64,000 nt of DNA from Pseudarthrobacter oxydans (GCF_030812335.1 NZ_JAUSSN010000007.1:124001-188000); one strand, 5' to 3'; shown: positions 35,756 through 46,053, numbered from the stretch's first letter. Made by a program: numbers and translations. Notes: a model not told the origin generated them from the sequence alone.

Positions 35756-36841
35756 TCAGGCCTGTCCGGACTCCAGGACCTCCAGCGCGTACCGCAGGTC
35801 CTGCGGGTACTCGCTGGTGACCGTGACCCTCTCCCCCGTGCGGGGGTGGTCGAAGCCCAGCTGCCGGGCGTGCAGCCACTGCCGGGTGAGTCCCAGGGTG
35901 GCGGCGAGCCGCGGGTCCGCGCCGTAGGTCAGGTCGCCGGCGCAGGGGTGGCGCAGTGCGGCGAAGTGGACCCGGATCTGGTGCGTGCGGCCGGTCTCGA
36001 GGTGGACCTCCACGAGCGAGGCCTTCCCGAAGGCCTCCAGGACCTCATAGTGCGTGATGGAGTCCCGGCCGTCCTCGATCACGGCGAAACGCCAGTCGTG
36101 GCCCGGGTGACGGCCGATCGGCGCGTCAATGGTGCCGGCCAGCGGATCCGGAAGGCCCTGGACCACGGCGTGGTAGACCTTGTCCACGGTGCGTTCCTTG
36201 AAGGCCCGCTTGAGCGCGGTGTACGCCTCTTCGGTCTTGGCGACCACCATCACCCCGGACGTCCCGACGTCGAGCCGGTGGACGATGCCCGCGCGCTCCG
36301 GGGAGCCGGAGGTGGAGATCCGGTAGCCGAGGCCGGCCAGGCCGCCGACGACAGTGGGTCCCACCCAGCCCGGCGAGGGATGCGCGGCCACACCGACCGG
36401 TTTGTCGATGACGACGAATTCGTCATCGTCCAGCAGGATGTTCAGGCCTTCCACGACTTCCTCCACGATTTCCAGGGGGTCCCGGCGTGCCGGGACGGTG
36501 ACGTCGAGCACGGCGCCGGGGGCAAGCTTGAGCGACTTTCCGACCGCCCTGTCCTTGCTGATGACGTTGCCCTCCGCGATCAGCACGGCGGCCTGTGAGC
36601 GGGAAATGTCCATGAGTTTCGCCAGCCCGGCATCCACCCGGCTTCCCGCCAGTTCATCGGGCACCACAAACCGGTAGGAGGCGGCAGCCGTGGCGCCGCC
36701 GGCGTCGGTGTCGTCGTCGACGTCTTCGGGCAGGATGTCCTCCGACGGGGCACCGGCCGGGGCCAGGTCCTCGGGGGCCAGGTCCTCGGGGGCCAGGTCC
36801 TCGGGCGTATTGTGCTCCGGCGCCGTACGCTCAGGAGTCAT
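35756..36841 (-). CDS. RluA family pseudouridine synthase
   Basis: 361 residues. An acidic N-terminal tail (residues 1-55) holds three exact PEDLA repeats from a 15-bp tandem repeat. An S4 RNA-binding domain follows ([22 protein letters not shown]), then the catalytic domain with [17 protein letters not shown], whose Asp is the nucleophile, and [16 protein letters not shown]. It modifies uridines in rRNA (RluD-like). It overlaps the lspA end by 11 bases, so they are co-expressed. Confidence 0.93.
   Translation of the reverse strand: MTPERTAPEHNTPEDLAPEDLAPEDLAPAGAPSEDILPEDVDDDTDAGGATAAASYRFVVPDELAGSRVDAGLAKLMDISRSQAAVLIAEGNVISKDRAVGKSLKLAPGAVLDVTVPARRDPLEIVEEVVEGLNILLDDDEFVVIDKPVGVAAHPSPGWVGPTVVGGLAGLGYRISTSGSPERAGIVHRLDVGTSGVMVVAKTEEAYTALKRAFKERTVDKVYHAVVQGLPDPLAGTIDAPIGRHPGHDWRFAVIEDGRDSITHYEVLEAFGKASLVEVHLETGRTHQIRVHFAALRHPCAGDLTYGADPRLAATLGLTRQWLHARQLGFDHPRTGERVTVTSEYPQDLRYALEVLESGQA
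36761..36805. repeat. 15-bp tandem repeat, three perfect copies, inside the RluA-type gene
   Basis: Three identical units of GGCCAGGTCCTCGGG at 36761, 36776 and 36791 encode the acidic PEDLA repeats. Copy number is a likely strain-variable trait; it stays in frame. Confidence 0.9.
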
Positions 36842-37415
36842 GTTTCACTGTGTCCTTCGTCAGGTGCGTGCCGTCCAGGGAGATCCCGCGCAGCGTCAGC
36901 AGGCAGATGATCACCACGGAGGACACCACGGCGGAGTCGGCGATGTTGAAGATCGCGAAGTTGGGGAGCTGGATGAAGTCCACGACGTGGCCCATGGCGA
37001 ACGAGGGCTCGCGGAAGAGCCGGTCCGTGAGGTTGCCCAGCGCGCCGCCGAGCAGCAAGCCGAGGGCCAGGGCCCACCAGAGCGACCCCAGTTTGCGAAG
37101 CTGCAGCAGGATGGCGATGGAGACCGCCGTCATGATGATGGTGAACACCCAGGTGACGTTCTCGCCGATCGAGAACGCAGCGCCGGAGTTGCGGATGTAG
37201 TACCAGTGCAGCAGCGGGGGCAGCACCGGGATCCTCTCCCCCTCGGTCATGTTCCCGGTAACCCACAGTTTGGTCAGCTGGTCGAAGACGTAGGCGAACA
37301 CCGCCAGGCCAAAGAAGACGGCGAGCAGCAGGGCACGGCGCGGCCGCGGTCTGGCGGGACCAGCGAGGGCCGGCTCGGCGGGCTGCGTGGCGTCAGGTGT
37401 TGGTGCGTCAGTCAT
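36831..37415 (-). CDS. lspA: Lipoprotein signal peptidase LspA
   Basis: A 194-residue membrane aspartic protease (signal peptidase II) with four membrane segments. Catalytic aspartates are in GNLTDRL and [18 protein letters not shown] is also conserved. It cuts the signal peptides of lipoproteins such as the one at 60149-60682. It ends over the start of the RluA-type gene; divIVA lies upstream behind a terminator. Confidence 0.95.
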   Translation of the reverse strand: MTDAPTPDATQPAEPALAGPARPRPRRALLLAVFFGLAVFAYVFDQLTKLWVTGNMTEGERIPVLPPLLHWYYIRNSGAAFSIGENVTWVFTIIMTAVSIAILLQLRKLGSLWWALALGLLLGGALGNLTDRLFREPSFAMGHVVDFIQLPNFAIFNIADSAVVSSVVIICLLTLRGISLDGTHLTKDTVKHDS

Positions 37416-37505
37416 AGGGCTTTCGTTCAGGGGCCAGTGCGGGGACTGGGAGCTGGTGCTTGGTCACGGCCGCCGGGGACCGATGAATGTCACTGGTTAA
37501 TGCCA

Positions 37506-37542
37506 AAAGCCGGCGGCCGAGGAATCCTCAGCCACCGGCTTT
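37506..37542 (-). terminator. Terminator after divIVA
   Basis: An imperfect long stem starts with 8 paired bases (37506-37513 with 37535-37542) and continues inward with two more paired blocks separated by single mismatches. On the minus strand it ends CTTTTGGC. Confidence 0.7.
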
Positions 37543-37562
37543 CAGAATACTTGCTTATCGCC

Positions 37563-38249
37563 CTAGCTGTTGGCTTCGACCTCAGGGGCCGCGACGGAGC
37601 CGCGGGCATCCAGGTCACGCAGCTGGCCTTCGATGTAGGCCTTGAGGCGTGAGCGGTAGTCGCGCTCGAAGCCGCGGAGCTGCTCGACCTTGCGTTCCAG
37701 CACGGAGCGCTGCTGCTCGAGGGCGCCGAGGATCTTGCGGGACTTCTCCTGGGCGTCGTTGACGAGGCTGCTGGCCTCGATCTGCGCTTCGGCGATGATT
37801 TTGTCGCGCTGCTGCTCGCCGTCGGCGACGTGCTTGTCGTGCATCTGCTGCGCCATGGCCAGCAGGCCTGCAGCGGACTCGGCTGCCGGGGAGGCGACGG
37901 TGCGTGCCGGGGCGGCTGCCTGCTCGGCTTCCTTCTTCTTGGCAGCTTCAGCAGCCTTGGCAGCTTCGGCGGCCTTGGCCTCGGCCTCGGCCTTGGCGCG
38001 GTCATCCTTCTCGACCTTGACGGGTGCCGGAACCTTTTCCACGACCGGAGCCGCGGCGGCGGAGCTGGCAGGCGTGCCGGCGCCCAGTTCGGCGAGCTTC
38101 TTGCGGAGCTCGTCGTTCTCCTGGTTCAGGCGTCGCAGTTCGACGACGATCTCGTCCAGGAAGTCATCAACTTCATCCTGATCGTAGCCTTCGCGGAACT
38201 TGGTCGGCTGAAAGCGCTTGTTGACAACGTCTTCTGGCGTCAAAGCCAT
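37563..38249 (-). CDS. divIVA: DivIVA domain protein (Wag31-like polar growth factor)
   Basis: 228 residues. The N-terminal DivIVA domain is MALTPEDVVNKRFQPTKFREGYDQDEVDDFLDEIV, the membrane-binding segment. A coiled coil, an Ala/Lys/Glu-rich linker with repeated KAAEAA, and a second coiled coil (LEQQRSVLERKVEQLRGFERDYRSRL) follow. In actinobacteria it marks cell poles and directs wall synthesis. It sits downstream of yggT and sepF as usual. Confidence 0.96.
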   Translation of the reverse strand: MALTPEDVVNKRFQPTKFREGYDQDEVDDFLDEIVVELRRLNQENDELRKKLAELGAGTPASSAAAAPVVEKVPAPVKVEKDDRAKAEAEAKAAEAAKAAEAAKKKEAEQAAAPARTVASPAAESAAGLLAMAQQMHDKHVADGEQQRDKIIAEAQIEASSLVNDAQEKSRKILGALEQQRSVLERKVEQLRGFERDYRSRLKAYIEGQLRDLDARGSVAAPEVEANS

Positions 38250-38399
38250 CTGGTCACCTCGTTGGTCTAGTTAGTCAGTAGGCCTTTCGGCCATCAAACT
38301 ACGGTACCTAAATATGGTCTGGTTACTCTAATTCAACACCGCAGTGTCAAACCGGAGTTTTCTATCTGTTGGTGGCTGCGGACAGGGTCCGCGGCCCGG

Positions 38400-38708
38400 C
38401 TACGCAACGACGGGCTGGGAGAACACCAGGAACTTGGCTACCGCCATGGCAATGGTGACCGCCACGAAGAGCAGCAGGAAGCCGAGGTCCAGGGAGATTC
38501 CCCCCAGCCGCAGCGGCGGGATGAGCCGACGGAGCAGTTTGAGGGGCCTGTCTGTGACCGAATACACAGCGTGCGCGGTGACGAGGGCCGCGCCGTGCGG
38601 TCGCCAGCTCCGCGCAAACATCTGCACCCAGTCGAAGATCAGTCGGATGATGAGGGCAACAAAGAACAACAGCAGGGCGATATAGACAAGTCCGAAAACA
38701 ATTCCCAT
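38400..38708 (-). CDS. YggT family membrane protein
   Basis: A 102-residue protein with two hydrophobic segments (residues 5-28 and 72-98) and the YggT motif VYSVTDRPLKLLRRLIPPLRLGGISLDLGFLLLF. It lies between sepF and divIVA, as in most actinobacteria and Bacillus. Role not firmly known; linked to division and osmotic tolerance. Confidence 0.92.
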   Translation of the reverse strand: MGIVFGLVYIALLLFFVALIIRLIFDWVQMFARSWRPHGAALVTAHAVYSVTDRPLKLLRRLIPPLRLGGISLDLGFLLLFVAVTIAMAVAKFLVFSQPVVA

Positions 38709-38794
38709 GAGTTAACTCATATCTCCATGTTCATTCCGGATACCGCAGTGTCCTCTTGATAGTTACGCCTCTATTTCAACACGGAAATTTCAGC

Positions 38795-38831
38795 ACGGAT
38801 GCCAGACAAGGTGTCCTTGCCTGGCATCCGT
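38795..38831 (-). terminator. Hairpin after sepF
   Basis: An 11-bp perfect stem (38795-38805 with 38821-38831) with a further 5-bp inner stem lies 16 bases past the sepF stop. Confidence 0.65.
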
Positions 38832-38846
38832 CGGAAGAATCCTCGG

Positions 38847-39377
38847 CTAGCTCTGGTTGAAGAAGCTCGCCTGTGTCTCGCTGACCTTCTTGTCATCGCC
38901 GATGACTTCAACGTACGACGGCGACAGCAGGAAGACCTTGTTGGTGACCCGCTCGATGCTGCCGCGGAGTCCAAAGACCAGCCCCGCGGAGAAGTCGACG
39001 AGTCGCTTGGCGTCCGCTTCGCCCATGTCGGTGACGTTCATGATGACGGGGATGCCGTCCCTGAAGCTTTCACCGATGAGTTTCGCGTCGTTGTAGGACC
39101 GCGGGTGGATCGTGGTGATCTGGCGGAGTCCGGTGTGCTCTTCACGGCTTGATGCCGCTCGCTTGATGGGTGTCACAGGTGCGCGATATTCCTCTTCAGC
39201 GGCGTAGGGCTCTTCCTTGGGGACCTCGCGGACAGGCGCCGGTGCGCGGCGTTCCTCGCGGTCATGATCCATGGAATTGTCCTCATCCTTGTGCGATGTT
39301 TGGTGCTCGGACTCATAGTGTTCGTCGCCATCGGCGAGCCCAAGATAGATCATTGTCTTGCGCAGAGCGCCGGCCAT
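38847..39377 (-). CDS. sepF: Cell division protein SepF
   Basis: 176 residues. An N-terminal membrane-binding helix ([18 protein letters not shown]) leads through a charged linker to the SepF core: [32 protein letters not shown] and [29 protein letters not shown]. It tethers FtsZ to the membrane; actinobacteria lack FtsA and rely on it. Confidence 0.97.
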   Translation of the reverse strand: MAGALRKTMIYLGLADGDEHYESEHQTSHKDEDNSMDHDREERRAPAPVREVPKEEPYAAEEEYRAPVTPIKRAASSREEHTGLRQITTIHPRSYNDAKLIGESFRDGIPVIMNVTDMGEADAKRLVDFSAGLVFGLRGSIERVTNKVFLLSPSYVEVIGDDKKVSETQASFFNQS

Positions 39378-39465
39378 GGTCGACTCCTAATCGTGTCCGT
39401 CAGCGGGACGATCGTTTGACTTAGTAGCCTTGGAATCCCCGCCATTACCTTCCAATACGTTGAAC

Positions 39466-40224
39466 CTACCGCAACGCCGGACGCGGACCGAGAATATCGG
39501 AGCCAACGCGCAGGTGTGTCGCCCCGAACCGGACGGCCTGTTCCAGGTCCTGGCTCATGCCCGCGGAAATGCCCGTGGCGCCGGGATGGACGGCGGCCAG
39601 TTCGGCGGACAGCTCCGCGAGCTTCTCGAATGCCGGAACCGGATCCGCGCCGAAGGGGGCGACCGCCATGACGCCGGCCAGGCGGAGGCCCTCCGCAGCG
39701 GCCAGCTGGTCAGCCAGCGCGGGGACGTCTGCCGGAAGGGCGCCGCCGCGGTGGGCGCCCGCGTCGTCGTCGAGGCTGACCTGGATGAAGCACTCCAGCG
39801 GCGCCCGCCCGGTGCGTTCCTGTTCGGCGGCCATGGCCTTGGCCAGGGCGCCGGCCAGTTGCGGCCGGTCCACGGAGTGCACGGCGTGGGCGTATTTGAC
39901 GACCGACTTGGCCTTGTTGCTCTGGAGCTGGCCGATGAAGTGCCAGCGGAGCTGCAGTCCGCCCAGCGCGGCGGCCTTCTCCGCAGCCTCCTGGTCCCGG
40001 TTCTCGCCAACGTCGGTGATGCCGAGCGCGGCGAGCCGCCGGACGTCGTCGGCGGGGTGGAACTTGGTGACCACGATCAGTTGGGGCGGCTGTTGCTGCC
40101 GGCCGGCCGCCGCGACGGCGGTGTCGATGCGCTGCCGGACGGCGGCAAGCCGCTCGCGGAGCTGGTCCAGCCGGGGGTCGTGCTGCCCGGGTGCGGGCTC
40201 GTGTTCAGTCATCCGCTCATTCAC
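39466..40224 (-). CDS. YggS family PLP-binding protein
   Basis: 252 residues. PLP-binding Lys in VVTKFHPADDVR, then GENRDQEAAEKAAAL, WHFIGQLQSNKAKSVV, CFIQVSLDDD and MSQDLEQAVRFGATHLRVGSDILG: all YggS/PLPBP signatures. It controls vitamin B6 homeostasis and has no known catalysis. It begins directly at the end of pgeF; an internal ATG at 40212 is an alternative start. Confidence 0.95.
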   Translation of the reverse strand: MNERMTEHEPAPGQHDPRLDQLRERLAAVRQRIDTAVAAAGRQQQPPQLIVVTKFHPADDVRRLAALGITDVGENRDQEAAEKAAALGGLQLRWHFIGQLQSNKAKSVVKYAHAVHSVDRPQLAGALAKAMAAEQERTGRAPLECFIQVSLDDDAGAHRGGALPADVPALADQLAAAEGLRLAGVMAVAPFGADPVPAFEKLAELSAELAAVHPGATGISAGMSQDLEQAVRFGATHLRVGSDILGPRPALR

Positions 40225-41034
40225 TCATTTGCTCATTCGCCCGACGGGTCCCTGGCCGGTGTGCCCGGCGTCGGTCCATACAAGTCCTGCGAATCGTCCG
40301 GTGTTCGGATCACGACGGTAGGAGAACAGGGTGTCGTCCTCCAGCGTGCATCCCCCGGAGTATTCGACCCTGACGCCGGCGTCCTGCAGTTGGCTGCGGA
40401 CGGCGGCCGGCAGGTCCAGGCCGGGGGTGCCGCGGGAGGTGGTGCACCGGGCCGCGGGAACGCGGGCGGCCACGTCGTCGCGCATGTCCGCGGGGACCTC
40501 GTAGCAGCGCCCGCAGACGGACGGGCCGATCCAGGCGCCCAGCCCCACCGCGCCCAGTGCGTGCATGCGCGCCACCGCCGCCGGGACGACGCCGGACGCG
40601 ACGCCGGGGCGTCCTGCGTGCACTACCGCCAGGACGGGGGCTTTCCCACCGGCCCTGTCCCCCACCAGGACGATCGGCACACAGTCCGCCACCATCACGG
40701 CCAGGGGTTCGCCGAAGGACACCATGGCGTCGGCGGTGGGGGCGCCGGCAGCCGGGACACCGGCCGTCAGGGCGACAGTCGGGGCACCGGCCGCCGGGAC
40801 TCCAGAACCGGCAGCCTCCGCCGAGGCGGCGCCAATGCCGGCGACGTTGTTGCCATGGACCTGGTTCATGTACTGGAAGGGCCGGCCGCTAAGCCCCAGC
40901 GCCGCTTCGATGGTCCGGCGCCGGCGCCGGACGTCGGCCGGGTCGTCGCCGACATGGAGCGCCAGGTTGCCGGCGGCGGCGTCGGTGAAAGCCACCCACA
41001 CGCCGGGCCGGACTTCCGCCCGCCACGAGAACAC
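40225..41034 (-). CDS. pgeF: Peptidoglycan editing factor PgeF (multicopper polyphenol oxidase fold)
   Basis: A 269-residue YfiH/DUF152 protein. Metal site motifs: NQVHGNNV, VADCVPIVL, AVVHAGRPGVASGVV and WIGPSVCGRCYEV. In E. coli the family removes wrongly incorporated L-serine from UDP-MurNAc precursors. Residues 70-100 are an Ala/Gly/Pro-rich insert with a duplicated GVPAAGAPT unit, not part of the family core. Start is GTG at 41034. Downstream of ftsZ but separated by a long hairpin. Confidence 0.93.
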   Translation of the reverse strand: MFSWRAEVRPGVWVAFTDAAAGNLALHVGDDPADVRRRRRTIEAALGLSGRPFQYMNQVHGNNVAGIGAASAEAAGSGVPAAGAPTVALTAGVPAAGAPTADAMVSFGEPLAVMVADCVPIVLVGDRAGGKAPVLAVVHAGRPGVASGVVPAAVARMHALGAVGLGAWIGPSVCGRCYEVPADMRDDVAARVPAARCTTSRGTPGLDLPAAVRSQLQDAGVRVEYSGGCTLEDDTLFSYRRDPNTGRFAGLVWTDAGHTGQGPVGRMSK

Positions 41035-41087
41035 TCAAAACCCCGAATCGTTGCCAAACTTGTTTGCAGAACTTCGATCCTACGAGA

Positions 41088-41127
41088 AAGCACCATGGCA
41101 CTGCCATCCGGCAGTGCCATGGTGCTT
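41088..41127 (-). terminator. Long perfect hairpin between ftsZ and pgeF
   Basis: Arms of 18 bp (41088-41105 and 41110-41127) pair perfectly around a 4-base loop, 7 bases after the ftsZ stop. It probably ends or attenuates the dcw transcript and sets pgeF apart. Confidence 0.85.
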
Positions 41128-41133
41128 CAGGAT

Positions 41134-42354
41134 CTACTTGAGGAAGTCAGGGACATCCAGGTCGTCGGAGTGGCGGCCGGACAGGTCCGGCTCCACGACG
41201 GAGGGCAGGTCGACGTCGAAGCCGGAGTCTGCCGGGACTGCGGACGGGCGCTGCTGGCCCCATCCGCCGTAGCCCGAGGCGCCGACCGTGGCGTGCAGCG
41301 GCTGGACCTGGGCCGAGGCCGGAGCCTGGGCCGGGGCTGCTGCCGGTGCTGCCGGACGCTGCGGAGCAGACTGCGGAAGGGACTGGTCCATGGACGGCGA
41401 GGTGGCCTTCACGTCGTCGAAGCCGGCCGCGATGACCGTGACGCGGGCCTCGTCGCCGAGGGCATCGTCGATGACTGCGCCGAAGATGATGTTGGCCTCG
41501 GGGTGGGCGACTTCCTGGACCAGGCGGGCCGCCTCGTTGATTTCGAAGAGTCCGAGGTCCGAACCGCCCTGGATGGAGAGCAGCACGCCGTGGGCTCCGT
41601 CGATTGATGCTTCCAGCAGCGGGGAGGCGATGGCGAGTTCCGCAGCCTTGACCGCGCGGTCCTCGCCGCGGGCCGAGCCGATGCCCATCAGCGCCGAGCC
41701 TGCGCCCTGCATCACGGACTTGACGTCGGCGAAGTCGAGGTTGATCAGGCCCGGGGTGGTGATCAGGTCGGTGATGCCCTGGACACCGGACAGCAGGACC
41801 TGGTCGGCGGAACGGAACGCGTCAAGGACTGAGACGTTGCGGTCGCTGATGGAGAGCAGGCGGTCGTTCGGGATGACGATCAGGGTGTCGACTTCGTCGC
41901 GGAGGGCGTCGATGCCGGCTTCGGCGGAGCCGGCGCGGCGGCGGCCTTCGAAGGTGAAGGGGCGGGTGACAACGCCGATGGTCAGCGCGCCGAGCGACCG
42001 GGCGATGCGGGCCACGACGGGAGCGCCGCCGGTGCCGGTGCCGCCGCCTTCGCCGGCGGTAACGAAGACCATGTCCGCGCCGCGGATGACCTCTTCGATT
42101 TCCTCGGCGTGGTCCTCTGCAGCCTGCCGGCCGACCTCCGGGTTCGCACCGGCTCCCAGGCCGCGCGTCAGCTCACGCCCGATGTCGAGCTTGACGTCTG
42201 CATCGCTCATCAACAGTGCCTGAGCATCGGTGTTGACCGCGATGAATTCGACGCCGCGAAGACCCACCTCGATCATGCGGTTGACTGCGTTCACGCCACC
42301 GCCGCCGATGCCGACGACCTTGATGACGGCCAAGTAATTCTGCGGAGCTGCCAC
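41134..42354 (-). CDS. ftsZ: Cell division tubulin FtsZ
   Basis: 406 residues, forms the division ring. GTP motifs: [32 protein letters not shown] and the T7 loop [12 protein letters not shown] variable linker with Ala/Pro/Gln leads to the conserved C-terminal peptide [10 protein letters not shown] that binds SepF and other partners. Start is GTG at 42354 after AAGGGA. The 210-base leader holds an inverted repeat and is likely a separate promoter. Confidence 0.98.
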   Translation of the reverse strand: MAAPQNYLAVIKVVGIGGGGVNAVNRMIEVGLRGVEFIAVNTDAQALLMSDADVKLDIGRELTRGLGAGANPEVGRQAAEDHAEEIEEVIRGADMVFVTAGEGGGTGTGGAPVVARIARSLGALTIGVVTRPFTFEGRRRAGSAEAGIDALRDEVDTLIVIPNDRLLSISDRNVSVLDAFRSADQVLLSGVQGITDLITTPGLINLDFADVKSVMQGAGSALMGIGSARGEDRAVKAAELAIASPLLEASIDGAHGVLLSIQGGSDLGLFEINEAARLVQEVAHPEANIIFGAVIDDALGDEARVTVIAAGFDDVKATSPSMDQSLPQSAPQRPAAPAAAPAQAPASAQVQPLHATVGASGYGGWGQQRPSAVPADSGFDVDLPSVVEPDLSGRHSDDLDVPDFLK

Positions 42355-42429
42355 GTTACGTGTCCCTTGTTCGTGTTCTATTGCGCTATTGCGAAAACTG
42401 ATGGAGTCGGGCTTGAAGCTTTAAACCCT

Positions 42430-42448
42430 AACCTTCGAGTTGAAGGTT
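42430..42448 (-). promoter_or_regulatory. Inverted repeat in the ftsZ leader
   Basis: A 7-bp stem (AACCTTC with GAAGGTT) and 5-base loop lie about 80 bases before the ftsZ start. Upstream on the minus strand are TTGACA (42461-42456) and an AT-rich stretch with TATAAC. I cannot settle on one promoter. Confidence 0.45.
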
Positions 42449-42565
42449 ATAGTTATGTCAAGTAACTCATGTTGTGACGCTATTTCCTATGCCGGAGACA
42501 TTCAATTACCGGCGCCGCGTGTCGCGGTAATACCGGTGAAATAGCTTCCCGGAAGTGATCGGCGG

Positions 42566-43456
42566 CTATCGGGTGACCGGGTGCCGCGGCACGCTGACGT
42601 CGTAGGTCCGCACCGGGTTTTTGGGGTCCGCCGGCGCCTTCAGCAGGGCTTCGAGGACCTTTGCCTTGAGCTCCTTCTCCCCCGCGTTGCCCCAGACAAT
42701 CGTCTGGCCGTCGACGAGCTTGAGCTCAACGGCGTCCACTGACTTCGCCGAGGCGTTTGAGAGCCTGGCCAGCACATCGGCCGGCAGGGCCCCCAGGACT
42801 CCGGTGATCGCATGGAACAGGTCCTTGGGCAGGGTGCCGCCTCCGCCGTCGATGACCGGAAGCGGAATCGACGCCGGGTCGGCGGTGTCGCTGAGCTTCA
42901 CACCGTCGACGTCGACGAGCTGGTGCGCCTCGCCCTGTTTGACCAGCGCCACCGGCACGCGTTCGGTCACCGTGACCTGCAGCGTCGACGGCGGGCGGGC
43001 CTCGGCCGTGACCTTCTTGACCTGGACCAGCGGCTGCAGGAGGGCTGTCACGTCGTTGTCGCTGATCTGTGGCAGCGGCTTGCCCTGCAGCGGTGCCAGG
43101 GCCGTCCGGACCTGGTCCGGTGTCAGCAGTTTGGTCCCTTCCACGGTGACCGTCTGGAGGGCCAGGACCGGCGAGTAGACGGCCGCGGCAAGGATGCCCG
43201 CGACCAGCACCGCCAGGGCCGCGATGGTGCCCTGCAGGATGCGCCTGCGCCGTTTGGCTTTGGGTTCCGGGAAGGACAGCACGTTGTCGGGGGCCGGCTG
43301 CGCCGGCGGCGCCGCCGGGCCGGTGGCATGGCCGCCCGCCGGGCTGTCCTTGGAAGCGGAGATGACGTCGGAGGACCCCGACTCCCCGCGGGCCGTGGGC
43401 GGCCGGCGTGCGCCCGCCCGGTAGCTGGGGCGGCGGGTGCTAGGCACCGTGGGCAC
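42566..43456 (-). CDS. ftsQ: Cell division protein FtsQ (DivIB)
   Basis: 296 residues. A cytoplasmic Pro/Ala-rich N-terminus, one membrane segment at about residues 75-95 (GTIAALAVLVAGILAAAVY), a POTRA domain (LQTVTVEGTKLLTPDQVRTAL) and a periplasmic-type FtsQ domain. It links FtsL and FtsI in the divisome. It overlaps the murC end by 17 bases; a GTG at 43447 is an alternative start. Confidence 0.93.
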   Translation of the reverse strand: MPTVPSTRRPSYRAGARRPPTARGESGSSDVISASKDSPAGGHATGPAAPPAQPAPDNVLSFPEPKAKRRRRILQGTIAALAVLVAGILAAAVYSPVLALQTVTVEGTKLLTPDQVRTALAPLQGKPLPQISDNDVTALLQPLVQVKKVTAEARPPSTLQVTVTERVPVALVKQGEAHQLVDVDGVKLSDTADPASIPLPVIDGGGGTLPKDLFHAITGVLGALPADVLARLSNASAKSVDAVELKLVDGQTIVWGNAGEKELKAKVLEALLKAPADPKNPVRTYDVSVPRHPVTR

Positions 43457-44885
43457 CGTTGTTCAGGGCACCGTGGTTCGGGGCACCGCTGTTCAGGGCA
43501 GTGACGATCAGGGGCCCGTAGGCGGTGACGTCGCCGGCTCCGACCGTGAGCACGATGTCCCCGGCCTCGGCGGCCGAGACAACGGACTGCACCGCCTCGT
43601 CGCCCGGTCCGACGAGCCGGCCGCCGGAGCCAAGGTGCGCCGCGATCAGCTGGCTGCTGACGCCCGGAATCGGATCTTCGCGGGCGGGGTAGATATCCAG
43701 GACCAGTGCGGTGTCGGCGGTGTTGAGCGCCGCGGCGAACTCCCCGGCGAATTCCCGGGTCCGGGAGAACAGGTGCGGCTGGAAGAGGACGTGCAGCTTG
43801 TGGCCGCCGGCCACCGACCGGGCTGCGGACAGGGCCGCCCGCACTTCGGTGGGGTGGTGGGCGTAGTCGTCGTAGACCCGGACCCCGCGGCCCTCGCCTT
43901 TGAATTCGAAGCGCCGGGACGCCCCCGTGAAGTGGGCCAGCGCCCCGGCTGCCGTGCCGGGGTCCACTCCGAGTTCCAGGGCGACGGCGAAGGCGGCCGC
44001 CGCGTTCAGGGCATTGTGCCGGCCGGGCACGTGCAGCTCAAGGGGGAAGCGTCCGGCGGGGGTGGTGATCGCGACGTCCCCGGGGCCGCCGTCGTGCAGG
44101 ACAACCTGGGCGTCATCACCGGTGCCGTACAGCACGACGCGGGTGTTGCCGCGTTCCAGGGTCCGCTGCGCAAGGGCCCGGGCGCCGGCGTCGTCCGCGC
44201 AGGCAACCAGCACGCCGTCGGCCGGGAGCAGGGCGGTGAAGCGGTCGAAGGAGGCGTAGACGGCCTCGGCGGTGCCGTAGTAGTCGAGGTGGTCCGGCTC
44301 CACGTTGGTCACGACGGCGATCTGCGGGCGGTAGTTCAGGAAGGAGCCGTCGGATTCGTCGGCCTCCGCGACGAAGACCGGCGAGCTGCCGCTGGCGGCG
44401 TTGACGCCCAGCGCCGGGACGTTCGCGCCGATGGCGAAGGACGGGTCCAGGCCGGCGCCCTGCAGGAGGACGGTGATCATCGACGTCGTGGTGGACTTGC
44501 CGTGCGTGCCGGCCACGGTGACGGCGGTGTCCTGTGCCATCGCGGCCGCCAGGGCCTCGGAGCGGTGCAGCACGGGCAGGCCGGCGGCCCGGGCCGCGGC
44601 CAGTTCAGGATTGTCCGGGCGGATGGCTGAACCGGCGACCACGCTTTGCGCGTCGCCCAGGTTGGCGGCGTCGTAGCCGACGCAGATCCGGGCGCCGGCG
44701 GCGGCCAGGTCCGCCATGACCGGCAGGTCCTTGGCGTCGGAGCCGCTGACCGGCAGGCCGCGGGCCACCAGGATGCGGGCCACGGCGGACATCCCGACGC
44801 CGCCGATGCCGATGAAGTGCACCCGGCCGAGGTCGTCCCCGGTGCGGGCCGCCGCGGGGGCGTGCTGGTGTTCGGGCTGGGTCAT
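43440..44885 (-). CDS. murC: UDP-N-acetylmuramate-L-alanine ligase MurC
   Basis: 481 residues. IHFIGIGGVGMSAVARIL is the UDP-binding start, GTHGKSTTTSMI the ATP loop, and EADESDGSFLNY, YDDYAHHPTE and FQPHLFSRTR complete the Mur ligase signature. It adds L-Ala to UDP-MurNAc. It lies 4 bases after murG. Confidence 0.97.
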   Translation of the reverse strand: MTQPEHQHAPAAARTGDDLGRVHFIGIGGVGMSAVARILVARGLPVSGSDAKDLPVMADLAAAGARICVGYDAANLGDAQSVVAGSAIRPDNPELAAARAAGLPVLHRSEALAAAMAQDTAVTVAGTHGKSTTTSMITVLLQGAGLDPSFAIGANVPALGVNAASGSSPVFVAEADESDGSFLNYRPQIAVVTNVEPDHLDYYGTAEAVYASFDRFTALLPADGVLVACADDAGARALAQRTLERGNTRVVLYGTGDDAQVVLHDGGPGDVAITTPAGRFPLELHVPGRHNALNAAAAFAVALELGVDPGTAAGALAHFTGASRRFEFKGEGRGVRVYDDYAHHPTEVRAALSAARSVAGGHKLHVLFQPHLFSRTREFAGEFAAALNTADTALVLDIYPAREDPIPGVSSQLIAAHLGSGGRLVGPGDEAVQSVVSAAEAGDIVLTVGAGDVTAYGPLIVTALNSGAPNHGALNNGAHGA

Positions 44886-44889
44886 TCCG

Positions 44890-46047
44890 TTACCGCTTCC
44901 TGCTGTGCTGCGTCGAGGGCTTTGCTTTCAGCGACTTTGCTTTTGCCGAGGCCGCCGCTTCAAGGACGAGGCCGGCCATGCGCTGGTCAGCGTCCCGGAT
45001 GCCGAGCTTTTCGGCGCTGGCTGCCATCCGGGCGAGCCTGTCGGGGTCCTGGAGCAGCGGGATGATGTGCTCGCTGACCCAGCCGGGCGAGAAGGTGCTG
45101 TCCTCCACGAGCAGGGCACCTCCCGCTGCGACGAGTCCGGCGGCGTTGAGCGCCTGTTCGCCGTTGCCGATCGGCAGCGGAACGAAGACGGCGGGCAGGC
45201 CGACGGCGGCGACCTCGCAGACCGTCGCGGCCCCGGACCGGGCCAGCAGCAGGTCTGCCGCGGCGTACACGGTTTCCATGCCGTCGACGTATTCGCGCTG
45301 CTGGTAGCCGGGTGCGGCGAGGGGCTTGCCGCCGGCGTCGTGGACTGCCTTGCCGCGTCCGGTGAGGTGCAGGGTCTGGATGCCGGCCTCCGCCAGGAGG
45401 CCGACCGAGGCGGCGATGGTGCGGTTGATGCTCTGGGCGCCCGAGGAGCCGCCGGTGACAATCAGGGCCGGGCGGTCCGGGTCCAGGCCGAGGGCGGCCC
45501 GGGCGGCGGTCCTGGCTGCGGTCCGGTCAAGGCCGGAGATTTCCCTGCGCATCGGCATGCCGACGTGCCGGGAGGCGCCCAGCCTGGTGTCGGCGAAGGC
45601 CACGGCGACGTGTCCGCCCAGCCGGGCACCCACGCGGTTCGCCAGTCCCGGGCGGGTGTTCGCCTCGTGGATGACGATGGGGATTTTCCGGCGCCAGGCG
45701 GCGAGGTACATCGGGGTGCAGACGTACCCGCCGACGCCGACCAGGACGTCCGCTTCGGCCTCCTCGAGGATGACGCCGGCCTGCTTCACCGCACCGGCCA
45801 GCCGGCCGGGGAGCCGGAGCAGGTCCACGGAAGGCCTGCGCGGGAAGGGCACCCGGCTGACGGTGGCGAGGTCCAGTCCCGCGGCCGGAACCAGCCGGGC
45901 TTCCATCCCGCCGGGCGTTCCGACGGCCAGGAGCCGCACCCCGGGGCGGGCCTCGCGGAGTGCGTTGGCGATGGCCAGGAGCGGGCTGATGTGCCCGGCT
46001 GTTCCGCCGCCGGCGAGGACGACGGACAAGGAGGATTCGGTGTTCAT
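44890..46047 (-). CDS. murG: Lipid II synthase MurG
   Basis: 385 residues, a GT-B glycosyltransferase at the inner face of the membrane that adds GlcNAc to lipid I. Motifs: [18 protein letters not shown] (G-loop 1), [30 protein letters not shown] and [23 protein letters not shown]. Six bases separate it from ftsW. Confidence 0.97.
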   Translation of the reverse strand: MNTESSLSVVLAGGGTAGHISPLLAIANALREARPGVRLLAVGTPGGMEARLVPAAGLDLATVSRVPFPRRPSVDLLRLPGRLAGAVKQAGVILEEAEADVLVGVGGYVCTPMYLAAWRRKIPIVIHEANTRPGLANRVGARLGGHVAVAFADTRLGASRHVGMPMRREISGLDRTAARTAARAALGLDPDRPALIVTGGSSGAQSINRTIAASVGLLAEAGIQTLHLTGRGKAVHDAGGKPLAAPGYQQREYVDGMETVYAAADLLLARSGAATVCEVAAVGLPAVFVPLPIGNGEQALNAAGLVAAGGALLVEDSTFSPGWVSEHIIPLLQDPDRLARMAASAEKLGIRDADQRMAGLVLEAAASAKAKSLKAKPSTQHSRKR

Positions 46048-46053
46048 GGAGGC

